64,000 nucleotides of DNA from Arenibacter algicola (GTDB lineage Bacteria; Bacteroidota; Bacteroidia; Flavobacteriales; Flavobacteriaceae). The position numbers and the translations under genes are program-made. Below, one piece after another: positions 55,994 through 64,000 of the stretch (the stretch's first letter is position 1; every line of letters starts with the position of its first letter). The notes under the pieces were generated by a model that saw nothing but the letters and a program-made list of their open reading frames with translations, was not told the DNA's origin and searched no databases. The stretch spans positions 1,488,001 to 1,552,000 of the forward strand of contig NZ_JPOO01000003.1 of assembly GCF_000733925.1 (NCBI RefSeq), read 5' to 3'.

Positions 55994-56644
55994 ATGAAGC
56001 AGCTAGTTATAATATTATTGATATTCAATTTTTATATGACCGATAGTTCATACGCGCAGGAAATCGCCATTTTAAAATATGGTGGCGGAGGTGATTGGTA
56101 CGCCAATCCTACAGGACTTCCTAACCTAATAAAATTCTGCAACCAACAACTTAGGACTACCATAGATCCCAAGCCGCAAACAGTGGAGGTAGGTAGCCCC
56201 AATATCTTTCAATATCCATTTATACATATGACCGGGCATGGAAACATATTTTTTTCAGGGGAGGAAGCAGAAAACCTAAGAACTTATTTACTGGCCGGCG
56301 GATTTTTACACATAGATGACAATTATGGAATGGAACCCTATCTGCGCAAAGAACTCGCCAAAGTATTTCCGGACAAGGAACTCATAGAATTAGGAGCAGA
56401 TCACCCCATTTTTCGGCAACAATTCCAATTTCCAAAAGGATTGCCCAAGATACATGAACATGACGGCAAACGTCCACAGGCGTTTGGCATTTTCGAGCAA
56501 AACCGCCTAATACTTCTTTTTACATTTGAAAGCGACCTTGGGGACGGTTGGGAAGACCCTGAAGTGCATAACGACCCCCAAGAGGTCCGATTAAAGGCTT
56601 TACAAATGGGGGCCAATATTATCTCCTACGTTTTTAAAAGTTAA
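55994..56644 (+). CDS. DUF4159 domain protein with signal peptide
   Basis: 216 residues from the ATG at 55994, chosen over an in-frame TTG at 55967 because it gives a clean signal peptide (MKQLVIILLIFNFY to SSYAQ). The body has LKYGGGGDWYANPTGLPNLI, HMTGHGNIFFS, LLAGGFLHIDDNYG and GADHPIFRQQF, the DUF4159 pattern, a glutamine-amidotransferase-like fold. The function of the family is not established. It ends 3 bp before the AI-2E permease start, so the two are translationally linked. Confidence 0.85.
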   Translation: MKQLVIILLIFNFYMTDSSYAQEIAILKYGGGGDWYANPTGLPNLIKFCNQQLRTTIDPKPQTVEVGSPNIFQYPFIHMTGHGNIFFSGEEAENLRTYLLAGGFLHIDDNYGMEPYLRKELAKVFPDKELIELGADHPIFRQQFQFPKGLPKIHEHDGKRPQAFGIFEQNRLILLFTFESDLGDGWEDPEVHNDPQEVRLKALQMGANIISYVFKS

Positions 56645-56647
56645 AAT

Positions 56648-57736
56648 ATGACATCAAAGACAATAGCAGAAGGTATTTTAAGGGCTCTTGGAGTTATTGT
56701 AGCCATTGTAATACTATTGGCTTTCCTATATAAAAATAGTGCCGTACTTATATACATAGCAATAGCTGCAGTTGCGAGCTTGATTGGACGGCCCATTGTT
56801 TTATTTTTTCGTCAGAAATTAAAATTCAACAATACGGTGGCTGTTATAATAACTATGATTTTCCTTGTAGGGGTCGTTGCCGGGGTAATTGCCCTATTTG
56901 TACCCTTGCTTATTCAACAGGGACAGAACCTATCCCTTCTTAACATAGATGCCTTACAGACCAATTTGGAGGACTTGTATCGCCAGCTCCTGCAATATAT
57001 TGGGGTTAAATCCGAAGACTTGGAGCAAAGTATTAAAGATTCCCAGTTGTTTTCCAACCTTAACTTTGGAATTCTTCCAGATTTCCTAAACTCAATAATC
57101 GGCATATTGGGAAGTTTTAGCGTAGGACTATTTTCCGTACTTTTTATAGCCTTCTTCTTTTTAAAGGACAGTAAGCTTTTTGAAGCATCCATACTCACCC
57201 TAATCCCTGATAATAAGGAAAATAAATTTCAACATTCCATGGAAACCATCAAAAATTTGCTTTCCCGGTATTTTGTTGGCCTGGTGCTCCAAATCTTGAT
57301 CCTGTTTGTCATTTACTCTATTGTCCTTTTCATTTTTGGAATCGAAAACGCTATAGTAATCGCCTTTCTCTGTGCCCTTTTAAACCTTATTCCCTACATA
57401 GGCCCTATTATTGGAGGCATATTAATGGCGGTTTTAACCATGACCAGTAACGTGGGAGCCGATTTTAGCAGTGTAATTTTACCAAAAACCGGCTATGTAA
57501 TGATCGGTTTCATCATTGGCCAATTGGTAGACAACTTTTTCTCCCAGCCTTTTATCTTTTCGAACAGCGTAAAATCGCACCCTTTGGAAATTTTCCTGAT
57601 CATCATTATTGGAGGTTTGCTCCTAGGAGTAACAGGAATGATTATAGCGGTACCTGGCTATACGGCGATAAAAGTGATCTTAAAGGAATTTTTTAATGAG
57701 AATAAAATTGTGAAATCCCTTACCAAAAATTTATAA
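56648..57736 (+). CDS. AI-2E family (PerM-like) membrane transporter
   Basis: 362 residues, about eight membrane segments. Early helices (18-80) are followed by an extracytoplasmic region (about 95-145), then LNLIPYIGPIIGGILMAVLT, the family hallmark, near residue 245. It ends with GLLLGVTGMIIAVPGYTAIK. The family includes AI-2 exporters and sodium/proton carriers; substrate unknown. It starts 3 bp after the DUF4159 gene and 7 bp before the methyltransferase gene. Confidence 0.9.
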   Translation: MTSKTIAEGILRALGVIVAIVILLAFLYKNSAVLIYIAIAAVASLIGRPIVLFFRQKLKFNNTVAVIITMIFLVGVVAGVIALFVPLLIQQGQNLSLLNIDALQTNLEDLYRQLLQYIGVKSEDLEQSIKDSQLFSNLNFGILPDFLNSIIGILGSFSVGLFSVLFIAFFFLKDSKLFEASILTLIPDNKENKFQHSMETIKNLLSRYFVGLVLQILILFVIYSIVLFIFGIENAIVIAFLCALLNLIPYIGPIIGGILMAVLTMTSNVGADFSSVILPKTGYVMIGFIIGQLVDNFFSQPFIFSNSVKSHPLEIFLIIIIGGLLLGVTGMIIAVPGYTAIKVILKEFFNENKIVKSLTKNL

Positions 57737-57743
57737 CCCCACC

Positions 57744-58922
57744 TTGAACAAAAATATACTAACATCTGAAATTCAATACTTTATAAACAAAAATTTAAGG
57801 ACGGAACTTATAACTATTTTGTTAAAACCCTTGAACCTTGAAGGTGTTAGCAACAAGGAAATTGCAGAACAAATTGAAGCCAAGAACAGATGCTTGGATA
57901 AGCTTCCCACCTGGTTTGGCACTGAGAATATCTACTACCCCAACAAATTAAATATTGAACAGACTTCCTCCGAAACAACCGCCCAATATAAAGCCGGGAT
58001 AATAAGTGGAACAGCACTATTGGACATGACCGGCGGCTTTGGGGTAGACAGTTATTTTTTCAGCCTCAATATAGGACAGGTACATCATTGTGAAATGAAC
58101 ATGGAACTATCCCAAATAGCGGCACACAACTTTAAGGTTTTGGGCAGGACCAATATTTTTACCCATGCCATGGATGGCATAGATTTTTTAAAAAATTCGA
58201 AAGTTGAGTTTGACTGGGTATTTATAGATCCTTCCCGTAGAAATGATGCCAAAGGGAAGGTTTTTTTATTGTCGGATTGTATTCCGAACGTACCGGATAA
58301 TCTAGATGCTATTTTGTCCAAGGCGAAGAAAATAATGATAAAAACCTCCCCTCTGCTGGACCTATCGGCCGGCCTTCGGGAGTTGCACTTCGTAAAGGAA
58401 ATACACATTGTTGCGGTTAAAAATGAAGTAAAGGAAATCCTATGGATATTGGAACAGGGCTATGATAATGAAGTTTTGGTAAAAACGGCAAACCTTGGCG
58501 GATCAGAAATGGAAAAGTTCAACTTTTCACTTGATGATGAAAAAATAGCGCACTCCAATTACTCGGACCCCCTTGAATATTTATACGAGCCCAATTCGGC
58601 CATTCTAAAGTCGGGGGCCTTTAAGACCGTAGGGGATAAATTCAATATGTATAAGTTACATGATCACTCGCATTTATACACCCAAAATCAATTATTGGAT
58701 TTTCCTGGCAGGAGGTTTAAAGTTATCAAGACCATTCCCTTCAATAAAAAAGAATTACAAAGACTGGAATTAAAAAAAGCAAATATTACCATTCGGAATT
58801 TTCCGATAAGTGTGGCGGAAATAAGGAAGAAATTTAAGATTAAGGATGGTGGGGAGGTCTATCTGTTTTTTACCACCAACCCGAAGGGTGAAAAAATTGT
58901 GGTTGAATGCCACAAAATTTAA
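57744..58922 (+). CDS. Class I SAM methyltransferase with THUMP-like domain
   Basis: 392 residues from a TTG at 57744; no ATG lies close by. The methyltransferase core has ALLDMTGGFGVDSYFFS (motif I, about 90-106), HHCEMNMELSQIA (motif II), and WVFIDPSRRNDAKGKVF (motif IV, DPSRR). The C-terminal part (about 290-392) is the THUMP-like domain (DFPGRRFKVIKTIPFNKKEL; NFPISVAEIRKKFKIKDGG). Family members are thought to methylate RNA. Last gene of the tsaD-side plus-strand run. Confidence 0.85.
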   Translation: MNKNILTSEIQYFINKNLRTELITILLKPLNLEGVSNKEIAEQIEAKNRCLDKLPTWFGTENIYYPNKLNIEQTSSETTAQYKAGIISGTALLDMTGGFGVDSYFFSLNIGQVHHCEMNMELSQIAAHNFKVLGRTNIFTHAMDGIDFLKNSKVEFDWVFIDPSRRNDAKGKVFLLSDCIPNVPDNLDAILSKAKKIMIKTSPLLDLSAGLRELHFVKEIHIVAVKNEVKEILWILEQGYDNEVLVKTANLGGSEMEKFNFSLDDEKIAHSNYSDPLEYLYEPNSAILKSGAFKTVGDKFNMYKLHDHSHLYTQNQLLDFPGRRFKVIKTIPFNKKELQRLELKKANITIRNFPISVAEIRKKFKIKDGGEVYLFFTTNPKGEKIVVECHKI

Positions 58923-59266
58923 GCGAGTGGGAACGTGCTGCACTAAACAAAACTAGGTGACTTCACTCCCCGATACAATTCGGGACGTTACAAAAAAGCA
59001 ACTCCTATTAAAGTGACTGGATCAGTCGTATCAAGGCCTATCACTATTACTTAAATAACGAATCGCAATAACATTAATACAAAGTCTAACAGTTAAGAGA
59101 TGGAGTGCTTGGGTGTCCAAGAAATCTTATTTTTCCGAGCCAAGGTTTGCGCTTTCTACCACTTTTGGCTTCTCCTTTCTAGGGGAAGGTGGATTCTCGA
59201 CCAGGAGCCGAGGAGTCGGAAGGTATTGGATTTTAGACTACTGTAATAATAATCCCTGACACGCCG
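58923..59266. other. Intergenic stretch without a recognisable gene
   Basis: 344 bp between two convergent genes. It holds one small hairpin, CCCGA/TCGGG (58969-58984), of a kind common in Bacteroidota intergenic DNA, which may act as a terminator for the methyltransferase run. A 30-codon open stretch on the minus strand (59150-59240) has no start and no likeness I recognise. Confidence 0.5.
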
Positions 59267-60013
59267 TTAATCGCAATCCCATTTAAAATTGGCCACCTTG
59301 TCATTGGAGGCAGTACCCAAATTGTAATGCCACCACTCCGTTCTTATGGACCAAAATCCATATTTTTCCATGGTTTCCTTTAACAACAACCTATTATCCA
59401 GGACATTCCTAGGTAGATCCAAATTGTCATGGTAAGCCCTTTTTCCAAAAAAATCAAAATCGGTCCCCATATCCAATTCTTCCCCATCCAAGGTGGTCAA
59501 AGTAATATCAACAGCACCGCCTTTATTATGTATAGATCCCTTAACAGGGTCGGCAACGTACTGCGGATTGGGGACTATGGCCCACATTTTATATTGTACG
59601 TCGTTTGGGCGATAACAGTCAAAGAACTTTATTTTAAATCCTTTGTCCATAAATTCCTTGTTGGCCAAAAGCAGTGCCCGGGCCGTTTTAACCCTAGTGT
59701 AACATTCCGCACAATCGTAGACCTTGGCCTTTAAAAAATTATTTTCTGTGGCATAGCGCAGGTCGTACACAAAATCCTCGCTATAATCGGCCAACCTTAC
59801 AAACAAAGTGTCCGCAAGACCGTCCAGGGATTTAAGATTGGTTTTGGGAACTTCCTCTTTCATCACTTTCCGCATTTTTACGGAATCCTTCACCTCAACC
59901 GACTTTTCCACATCTTCCTTTGGATTCTTGTTCACCACAACTTCCTTACAACCAAAAGAAAGGGTCAATGCCAAAAGTACCATTCCCTTAAAAACCACAT
60001 GCTTCCTATCCAT
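59267..60013 (-). CDS. VanX/DdpX-type D-Ala-D-Ala dipeptidase lipoprotein (M15D)
   Basis: 248 residues; lipobox LSFGC (C22), then a charged linker to about residue 58. The peptidase domain has YDLRYATENNFLKAKVY, FDCYRPNDVQYKMW, the zinc motif SIHNKGGAVD (160-169, H162 and D169) and TEWWHY (225-230, E226 and H229). All catalytic residues are present. It should cleave D-Ala-D-Ala outside the inner membrane, as in cell-wall recycling; without VanHA genes nearby it is not evidence for vancomycin resistance. A terminator separates it from the upstream oxidoreductase operon. Confidence 0.92.
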   Translation of the reverse strand: MDRKHVVFKGMVLLALTLSFGCKEVVVNKNPKEDVEKSVEVKDSVKMRKVMKEEVPKTNLKSLDGLADTLFVRLADYSEDFVYDLRYATENNFLKAKVYDCAECYTRVKTARALLLANKEFMDKGFKIKFFDCYRPNDVQYKMWAIVPNPQYVADPVKGSIHNKGGAVDITLTTLDGEELDMGTDFDFFGKRAYHDNLDLPRNVLDNRLLLKETMEKYGFWSIRTEWWHYNLGTASNDKVANFKWDCD

Positions 60014-60083
60014 ATATTATATTGCCAATTTTTATTCCAATCATCCCCCTCTATTTATCAGCTCCGCCATAACAAATAAACAA

Positions 60084-60109
60084 AAAAAGCCCCGAAACTG
60101 GGGCTTTTT
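60084..60109. terminator. Terminator after the GMC oxidoreductase operon
   Basis: AAAAAGCCCC (60084-60093) and GGGGCTTTTT (60100-60109) form a ten-pair stem with a six-base loop. With its A and T runs it works on both strands; on the minus strand it is 65 bp after the small-subunit stop. Confidence 0.85.
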
Positions 60110-60174
60110 ATAAATCTAATAGGTACCAAAAACAATTAATGATCCTTCCCTATTATTATCAATTTTTAGGAGGC

Positions 60175-60894
60175 CTAAGTTAAAAGATTGCCCTTTTCAT
60201 CCCAAGTAGCTATCTCGTTTCTTGTACTATGATCGATACATTTGGCTACCCATTCTGGATCATAGGCTACCCCGTGCTGTTCTAACACATCCTCCGGAAC
60301 TCCATCCCATACGTTGGGCGTATTTCCCTTATAGCCCAGTTCGGCAACTCCCACTTTTGAGGAATAATAGCCACAAACCGTTAATCCGCGCATCAAATAG
60401 AAGAACTGTATTTCGAGCGGTTGCACGTCCAATGGTTTATCTATATCATGATAGCAAATGGTATCCAATATCTGCTTTTGCTGATCCAAGGTGGCCAATT
60501 TAAATTCGGTTCCAAAATCGGCATTGCTCTTATGGTCCAACCACATAAGCCCCCCTTTAAGGGTCAGTTGCAGTTCAGGGATGTCCTTGCCCATAAACTC
60601 TATAAATTCCGGGACCTCTGCCTCAATAGGCCCACCATTAGGTTCCCTGGGAGGAAGTATTATCGTGCTCAATACTGCTATGGTTTCCATCTCATGTTCG
60701 GTAAAGAGCTGTTCCGCATTTAATTTTTCAATAAGTTCCAACTCCTCTGGGGTACGACCAAAATAATGGGTGTTTTCGGCCGCTGCTACGGCTTCCTTTG
60801 CTGTATCGGTTCCATCTGTCTTACAGCCATGAAAGGCCAAGGCAGATGCGCCCGCACCTAAAATTATTGTCTGTATACTCTTTCTTCTATCCAT
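60175..60894 (-). CDS. Gluconate 2-dehydrogenase subunit 3-like protein (small subunit of GMC oxidoreductase)
   Basis: 239 residues. The N-terminus MDRRKSIQTIILGAGASAL has a twin arginine before a hydrophobic stretch and a possible lipobox (LAFHGC), so it looks like a Tat-exported lipoprotein. The body has LSTIILPPREPNGGP and LDTICYHDIDKPL and ends WDEKGNLLT, as in the subunit 3 family. Such subunits carry the flavoprotein across the membrane and aid its folding. It begins 3 bp after the GMC gene. The C-terminal 60 residues closely match the partial gene at the window end. Confidence 0.9.
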   Translation of the reverse strand: MDRRKSIQTIILGAGASALAFHGCKTDGTDTAKEAVAAAENTHYFGRTPEELELIEKLNAEQLFTEHEMETIAVLSTIILPPREPNGGPIEAEVPEFIEFMGKDIPELQLTLKGGLMWLDHKSNADFGTEFKLATLDQQKQILDTICYHDIDKPLDVQPLEIQFFYLMRGLTVCGYYSSKVGVAELGYKGNTPNVWDGVPEDVLEQHGVAYDPEWVAKCIDHSTRNEIATWDEKGNLLT

Positions 60895-60897
60895 GGT

Positions 60898-62619
60898 CTA
60901 GATATTTTGCTGTTTTAATTGTTCAATAATATAATCACTGGCGCGCCAAGATAATGCCAAAATGGTCCAGGTACAGTTCTTATCCGCCTGGGAGGTAAAA
61001 GGTCCCGCATCCACTATAAATACATTCTGTACATCGTGCAATTGATTGAATTTATTAGTGACCGATGTTTTGGGATCATTGCCCATTCTGGTGGTTCCTA
61101 CTTCGTGGATTATACGCCCGGGAGCTTCAAGCCCGTAATCGCGATCCTTGCCCGGCTTTTCCCCTAAAGGCTCTGCCCCTATATTGTGGAAAATCTCTTC
61201 AAAGGTATCCTGCATATGCTTGGCCTGATTTTTCTCAAACTCGGACCATTTGTAATTAAACTTCAATACCGGAATACCAAATTGATCCACTGTGGTAGGG
61301 TCTATCTCACAATAATTCTCCTTACGGGCAATGCCTTCGCCCCTACCGGCAATACCTAGTACGGATCCGTAATATTTTTTAACATCGTCCCGTAAGCTAT
61401 CTCCATAGCCCCCTACTTTGAGCCCGAAGAACTTATTGAATTCATTGGGGTTAAAACTAAAACCATAGCCAGGCATCTTCATACCACCGCCTACTTCGAT
61501 ATGGTAGCCTCTTGGAAAATCCAACTTGGAGTTATCCCCCCACCAAGGAGAATACACATGGTTACTGCCCACTCCGTCTTCATTATAGGATACTTTTCTG
61601 TTCATCAAGGCCGGAACAAAAGCAGCTCTACTGGCACCGGTAGAATCGTGCAAATATTTACCAACCAGATCACTGCTATTGCCCAATCCGTTAGGATGTT
61701 GTTTACTTTTCGAATTTAAAAGAATACGGGCAGAACTACAGGCGGAAGCCGCCAAAACCACAACCTTGCCTCTTAATTTATACTCTTTTCTATCATCCTT
61801 ACTAATATACGATACCCCTGTTGCCTTGCCTTCTTCGTCGGTAGTCACTTCCCTTACCACACAATTGACGAATAATTTGATACGCCCCCCGCTTTTTTGG
61901 GCAGGGAATATTAAACAACTTCCTGATGAGAAATCGGCATAGACGGAACAGGAACGGGAACATTGTCCGCAGTAAAAACACACACCACGCTCCGCATTAA
62001 TTCTTTTGGTAAGCATGGAAAGTCTACCTGGAATAGTAGGTATTCCCGCCTTTTTGGCTCCATTTATATAGAAAATTTCATGTAATCTTGGTTTTGGCGG
62101 AGGAAGGAAAAAACCATCTGGATCATTTTCCAGTCCTTCATTGGTACCAAACACCCCGATCAATTTATCTACCTTGTCGTAATACGGTTTTACATCCTCA
62201 TAACCTATAGGCCAATCCTCACCATGACCGTCCCTGGACTTCCCCTTAAAATCCTTTGGTCCAAAACGCAGGGAAATCCTCCCCCAGTGGTTGGTACGCC
62301 CCCCCAACATATGTGATCGGAACCAATCGAATTCGGTACCAGGCTCACGGGTATAAGGTTCCCCTTCTATCTCCCAACCGCCATATGCAGCATCAAATTC
62401 CCCAAATGCCCGGGTGGTACCCCTTCCCCTTCTAGGCGATTCGTAATTCCATTTTAACTGATTCATGGTTTTCGGGTCTGCCGGGTCAAAAAATGGCCCA
62501 GCCTCGACCACCGCAACATTGAGGCCGGCATCTGCCAACTGCTTTGTGGCCATACCGCCACCTGCACCCGAACCAACAATTATTACATCATAAATTTCTG
62601 AGGATTCTTTTATCTGCAT
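60898..62619 (-). CDS. GMC family FAD-dependent sugar/alcohol oxidoreductase with cysteine cluster
   Basis: 573 residues without a signal peptide. The FAD-binding start is YDVIIVGSGAGGGMATKQLA (10-29); GGRTNHWGR (107-114) and HEVGTTRMG are GMC marks, and the end has the flavin-contacting DAGPFTSQADKNCTWTI. C214, C217, C220 and C224 (CFYCGQCSRSC) resemble the iron-sulfur cluster of FAD-glucose dehydrogenase alpha subunits, which hands electrons to cytochrome c. It is likely carried out with the Tat subunit encoded next. Related marine enzymes are glucoside 3-dehydrogenases; this specificity is inferred. Confidence 0.9.
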   Translation of the reverse strand: MQIKESSEIYDVIIVGSGAGGGMATKQLADAGLNVAVVEAGPFFDPADPKTMNQLKWNYESPRRGRGTTRAFGEFDAAYGGWEIEGEPYTREPGTEFDWFRSHMLGGRTNHWGRISLRFGPKDFKGKSRDGHGEDWPIGYEDVKPYYDKVDKLIGVFGTNEGLENDPDGFFLPPPKPRLHEIFYINGAKKAGIPTIPGRLSMLTKRINAERGVCFYCGQCSRSCSVYADFSSGSCLIFPAQKSGGRIKLFVNCVVREVTTDEEGKATGVSYISKDDRKEYKLRGKVVVLAASACSSARILLNSKSKQHPNGLGNSSDLVGKYLHDSTGASRAAFVPALMNRKVSYNEDGVGSNHVYSPWWGDNSKLDFPRGYHIEVGGGMKMPGYGFSFNPNEFNKFFGLKVGGYGDSLRDDVKKYYGSVLGIAGRGEGIARKENYCEIDPTTVDQFGIPVLKFNYKWSEFEKNQAKHMQDTFEEIFHNIGAEPLGEKPGKDRDYGLEAPGRIIHEVGTTRMGNDPKTSVTNKFNQLHDVQNVFIVDAGPFTSQADKNCTWTILALSWRASDYIIEQLKQQNI

Positions 62620-62878
62620 TTTTGGAATGAATTAATTATGAACTTCAATATAGATTTAAAACGAAATTAAATTAGAATTTTTTATTCAAACAACCTCAAA
62701 ATTCATGTATTTTGACATAAAACCATCAATAATTGATAATATATCATTAGAAGGGGCAAATCCTTGTAATTATCATTTAGGATTACAGCCCAATTCCTTT
62801 TTATAGCACTGCATGGCAGAAAAAAAATATGACTATTGGTTCTTTTTCCCAGCAAGCTGCTTCCCAACAGCCAATAAA
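62620..62878. other. Upstream region of the GMC operon
   Basis: No gene is seen. On the minus strand a weak promoter can be read about 60 bp before the GMC start: TTTG, 17 bases, then TAATTTCG, one base off TAnnTTTG. The rest is AT-rich and featureless. Confidence 0.35.
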
Positions 62879-62879
62879 C

Positions 62880-62906
62880 AAAAAGGCCTCCGTGAAGAGG
62901 CTTTTT
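62880..62906 (-). terminator. Terminator after the TIM-barrel gene
   Basis: GAGGCTTTTT (62897-62906) pairs with AAAAAGGCCTC (62880-62890) with one bulged G and a six-base loop; the minus-strand copy ends in a T run. It lies 31 bp after the stop codon. Confidence 0.75.
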
Positions 62907-62937
62907 AAGTCAATTTCAATAAATGGAATCGATAATA

Positions 62938-63768
62938 TTACAAACCTTCCAAATACCTTAAACTCTTGGGTACCTGTTCCACCACCCTGGAACATTCGTC
63001 CTCTAAGAACATGTACTTGATGCCCAACTTCTTAGCTTCGGCAACAACACCGGCGATATCTACTTCCCCGGTTCCCAAAACCACATTAGTTTCTACATCG
63101 GCATGGCCGGTATTATCTTTTTTAGTACCTTTTTCCATATCCTTTAAATGCAATAAAATGAATTTGGAAGGATACTTTTTAAGCAATTTTAGGGGATCCT
63201 CACCTCCGTGATGCACCCAGTAAACATCCATTTCAAAATCGAAATATTTGGCATTCTGCGCCATATAATCAAATAGGGTCCCGTCCTTATAGGGCCTAAA
63301 TTCAAATCCATGGGCATGATATGCCAACTTTATTCCATTATCCCTTAAAATCTTTCCAGCCCTGTTAAATACCTCAACGGCCTTTTGGGTATCCGAAATA
63401 TCAAAATTGTTGCCATCGTGAGGGATCCAGGCGCACATCACATAGGTAGCTCCATAACTTTTGGCCTTTTTAACAACCTCCTCCGGCGCATTTGCCAAAT
63501 CGTTGAATCCAGCACCAACACTGACCACCTTTAAGTTATTTTTGGCAAGCAGCCCCTTAAACTCTTCCTCTGGCATCCCGTAGCTATCCCCTCCTTCCAG
63601 AACGGTAATACCCCAGTCGTTTATCAATTTTAAGGTACTGGGAATATCTTCCTTAAACTGATTTCTAAGGCTGTACAATTGTAATCCCACCTCTTGGGCC
63701 AAAACATTTGTAGTTCCGAAAAAAACTATTGCTATTAAAAATAGCCATAGAAGTTGTAGTTTTTTCAT
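62938..63768 (-). CDS. Secreted sugar phosphate isomerase/epimerase-like TIM-barrel protein
   Basis: 276 residues. A signal peptide (1-25, ending NVLAQ) precedes an AP-endonuclease-2-type TIM barrel: EVGLQLYSLRNQF, VLEGGDSYGMP (metal-binding glutamate region), LAYHAHGFEFRP, FEMDVYWVHHGGEDP, FILLHLKDME and KYMFLEDE. Metal ligands (E, D, H, E) appear present. Export rules out ordinary phosphosugar work. Similar proteins act as 3-keto-glycoside isomerases or eliminases, which fits its place between two small subunits of sugar oxidoreductases. It is 43 bp downstream of the partial small-subunit gene. Confidence 0.88.
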   Translation of the reverse strand: MKKLQLLWLFLIAIVFFGTTNVLAQEVGLQLYSLRNQFKEDIPSTLKLINDWGITVLEGGDSYGMPEEEFKGLLAKNNLKVVSVGAGFNDLANAPEEVVKKAKSYGATYVMCAWIPHDGNNFDISDTQKAVEVFNRAGKILRDNGIKLAYHAHGFEFRPYKDGTLFDYMAQNAKYFDFEMDVYWVHHGGEDPLKLLKKYPSKFILLHLKDMEKGTKKDNTGHADVETNVVLGTGEVDIAGVVAEAKKLGIKYMFLEDECSRVVEQVPKSLRYLEGL

Positions 63769-63811
63769 AGTGTGTAGAATTACTTATATTCTTTAAACAA
63801 CTTAACACTCT

Positions 63812-64000
63812 CTAGGTTAGCAAATTACCTTCATCATCCCATTCCGCCATATCATTGCGCTTACTTTGGTCCACACATTTGGCAAGCCATTCGGGATCAT
63901 AGGATTTCCCATGCTTGGCCAACACATCTTCCGGCACTCCGTCCCAAACGTTGGGGGAATTACCTTTATACCCTAAATCCTCAATACCTTCCTTGGAGGT
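63812..64000 (-). CDS. Second gluconate 2-dehydrogenase subunit 3-like protein (partial, C-terminal end)
   Basis: Only the last 62 codons and a TAG are in the window. The translation has GYKGNSPNVWDGVPEDVL, GKSYDPEWLAKCVDQS and the end WDDEGNLLT, almost the same as the C-terminus of the small subunit at 60175-60894 (GYKGNTPNVWDGVPEDVL; WDEKGNLLT). It is thus a paralogue, and its flavoprotein partner probably lies just outside the window. It is upstream of, and likely cotranscribed with, the TIM-barrel gene. Confidence 0.88.
   Translation of the reverse strand, partial: TSKEGIEDLGYKGNSPNVWDGVPEDVLAKHGKSYDPEWLAKCVDQSKRNDMAEWDDEGNLLT

Noticed and set aside
59101..59240. Possible gene remnant on the minus strand before the VanX-type gene
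   Set aside because: About 30 open codons with no start and no similarity that I can name; not enough for a pseudogene call.
59267..60013. Vancomycin resistance determinant
   Set aside because: VanX-type motifs alone, without VanH and VanA-type genes, point to ordinary D-Ala-D-Ala recycling in a Gram-negative bacterium.

Overview
The window comes from the chromosome of a marine-type Flavobacteriia (Bacteroidota), in the Arenibacter/Maribacter/Zobellia range. This rests on a SusC/SusD pair, many short lipobox signal peptides, A-rich translation starts, -7 boxes of the Bacteroidota type (TAnnTTTG), a tamB gene divergent from tsaD, and AT-rich intergenic DNA. The genus is an inference. I see no rRNA, tRNA, CRISPR array, insertion sequence or phage gene.

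Region 1 (1-31271) is an accessory catabolic region. It starts with a minus-strand group: a lyase of the dihydrodipicolinate synthase family, a membrane PHP hydrolase and a membrane-anchored GH31 glycosidase that is cut by the window edge. An AraC regulator is divergent from it. Next comes an unrecognised 423-residue membrane protein between two dead genes (a ferric-reductase-like membrane protein and a metallophosphoesterase). A PKD lipoprotein-SusC-SusD operon with a clear terminator follows. Divergent from that operon lies a plus-strand series of secreted or anchored hydrolases: a ceramidase-fold protein, a PqaA-like protein, an alpha/beta hydrolase and a YdjC deacetylase. After a FadL-type porin on the opposite strand, the series continues with a BASS transporter, an MFS sugar transporter, two tandem esterases, a GH92 mannosidase, a BNR (sialidase-fold) protein and two more ceramidase-fold proteins. 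The set reads as capture of an acylated or lipid-linked glycan (SusCD, PKD protein, FadL), removal of acyl groups and sugars outside the inner membrane, and uptake by BASS and MFS carriers. The substrate cannot be read from sequence.

Region 2 (31364-46909) is mixed core and metabolic genes: an exonuclease/GIY-YIG fusion, a previously missed 42-residue membrane protein, a CstB-like persulfide dioxygenase-rhodanese next to a SulP permease, a DUF1080 lipoprotein, a dihaem peroxidase with a Crp-type regulator and an aldose epimerase, a LolC/E-type permease almost abutting a divergent NamZ muramidase, a sterol-desaturase-like protein, a YkgJ protein, a methyltransferase, a metzincin-like lipoprotein, RidA and a GlcNAc-kinase-like protein.

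Region 3 (46910-58922) is housekeeping: gapA and pfkA in one operon with a strong terminator, a very long tamB divergent from tsaD, then TfoX-N, rsmE, DUF4159, AI-2E permease and a THUMP-like methyltransferase in a tight plus-strand run.

Region 4 (58923-64000) holds a VanX-type dipeptidase and a GMC oxidoreductase with its Tat-exported small subunit, followed upstream by a secreted TIM-barrel protein and the end of a second small-subunit gene. With the DUF1080 protein of region 2 these resemble the parts of 3-keto-glycoside metabolism.

The main observations for follow-up are the three ceramidase-fold paralogues that appear to lack the known ceramidase nucleophile motif, the two pseudogenes, a 20-bp perfect palindrome set beside the fadL-like -7 box, and the duplicated oxidoreductase small subunit.
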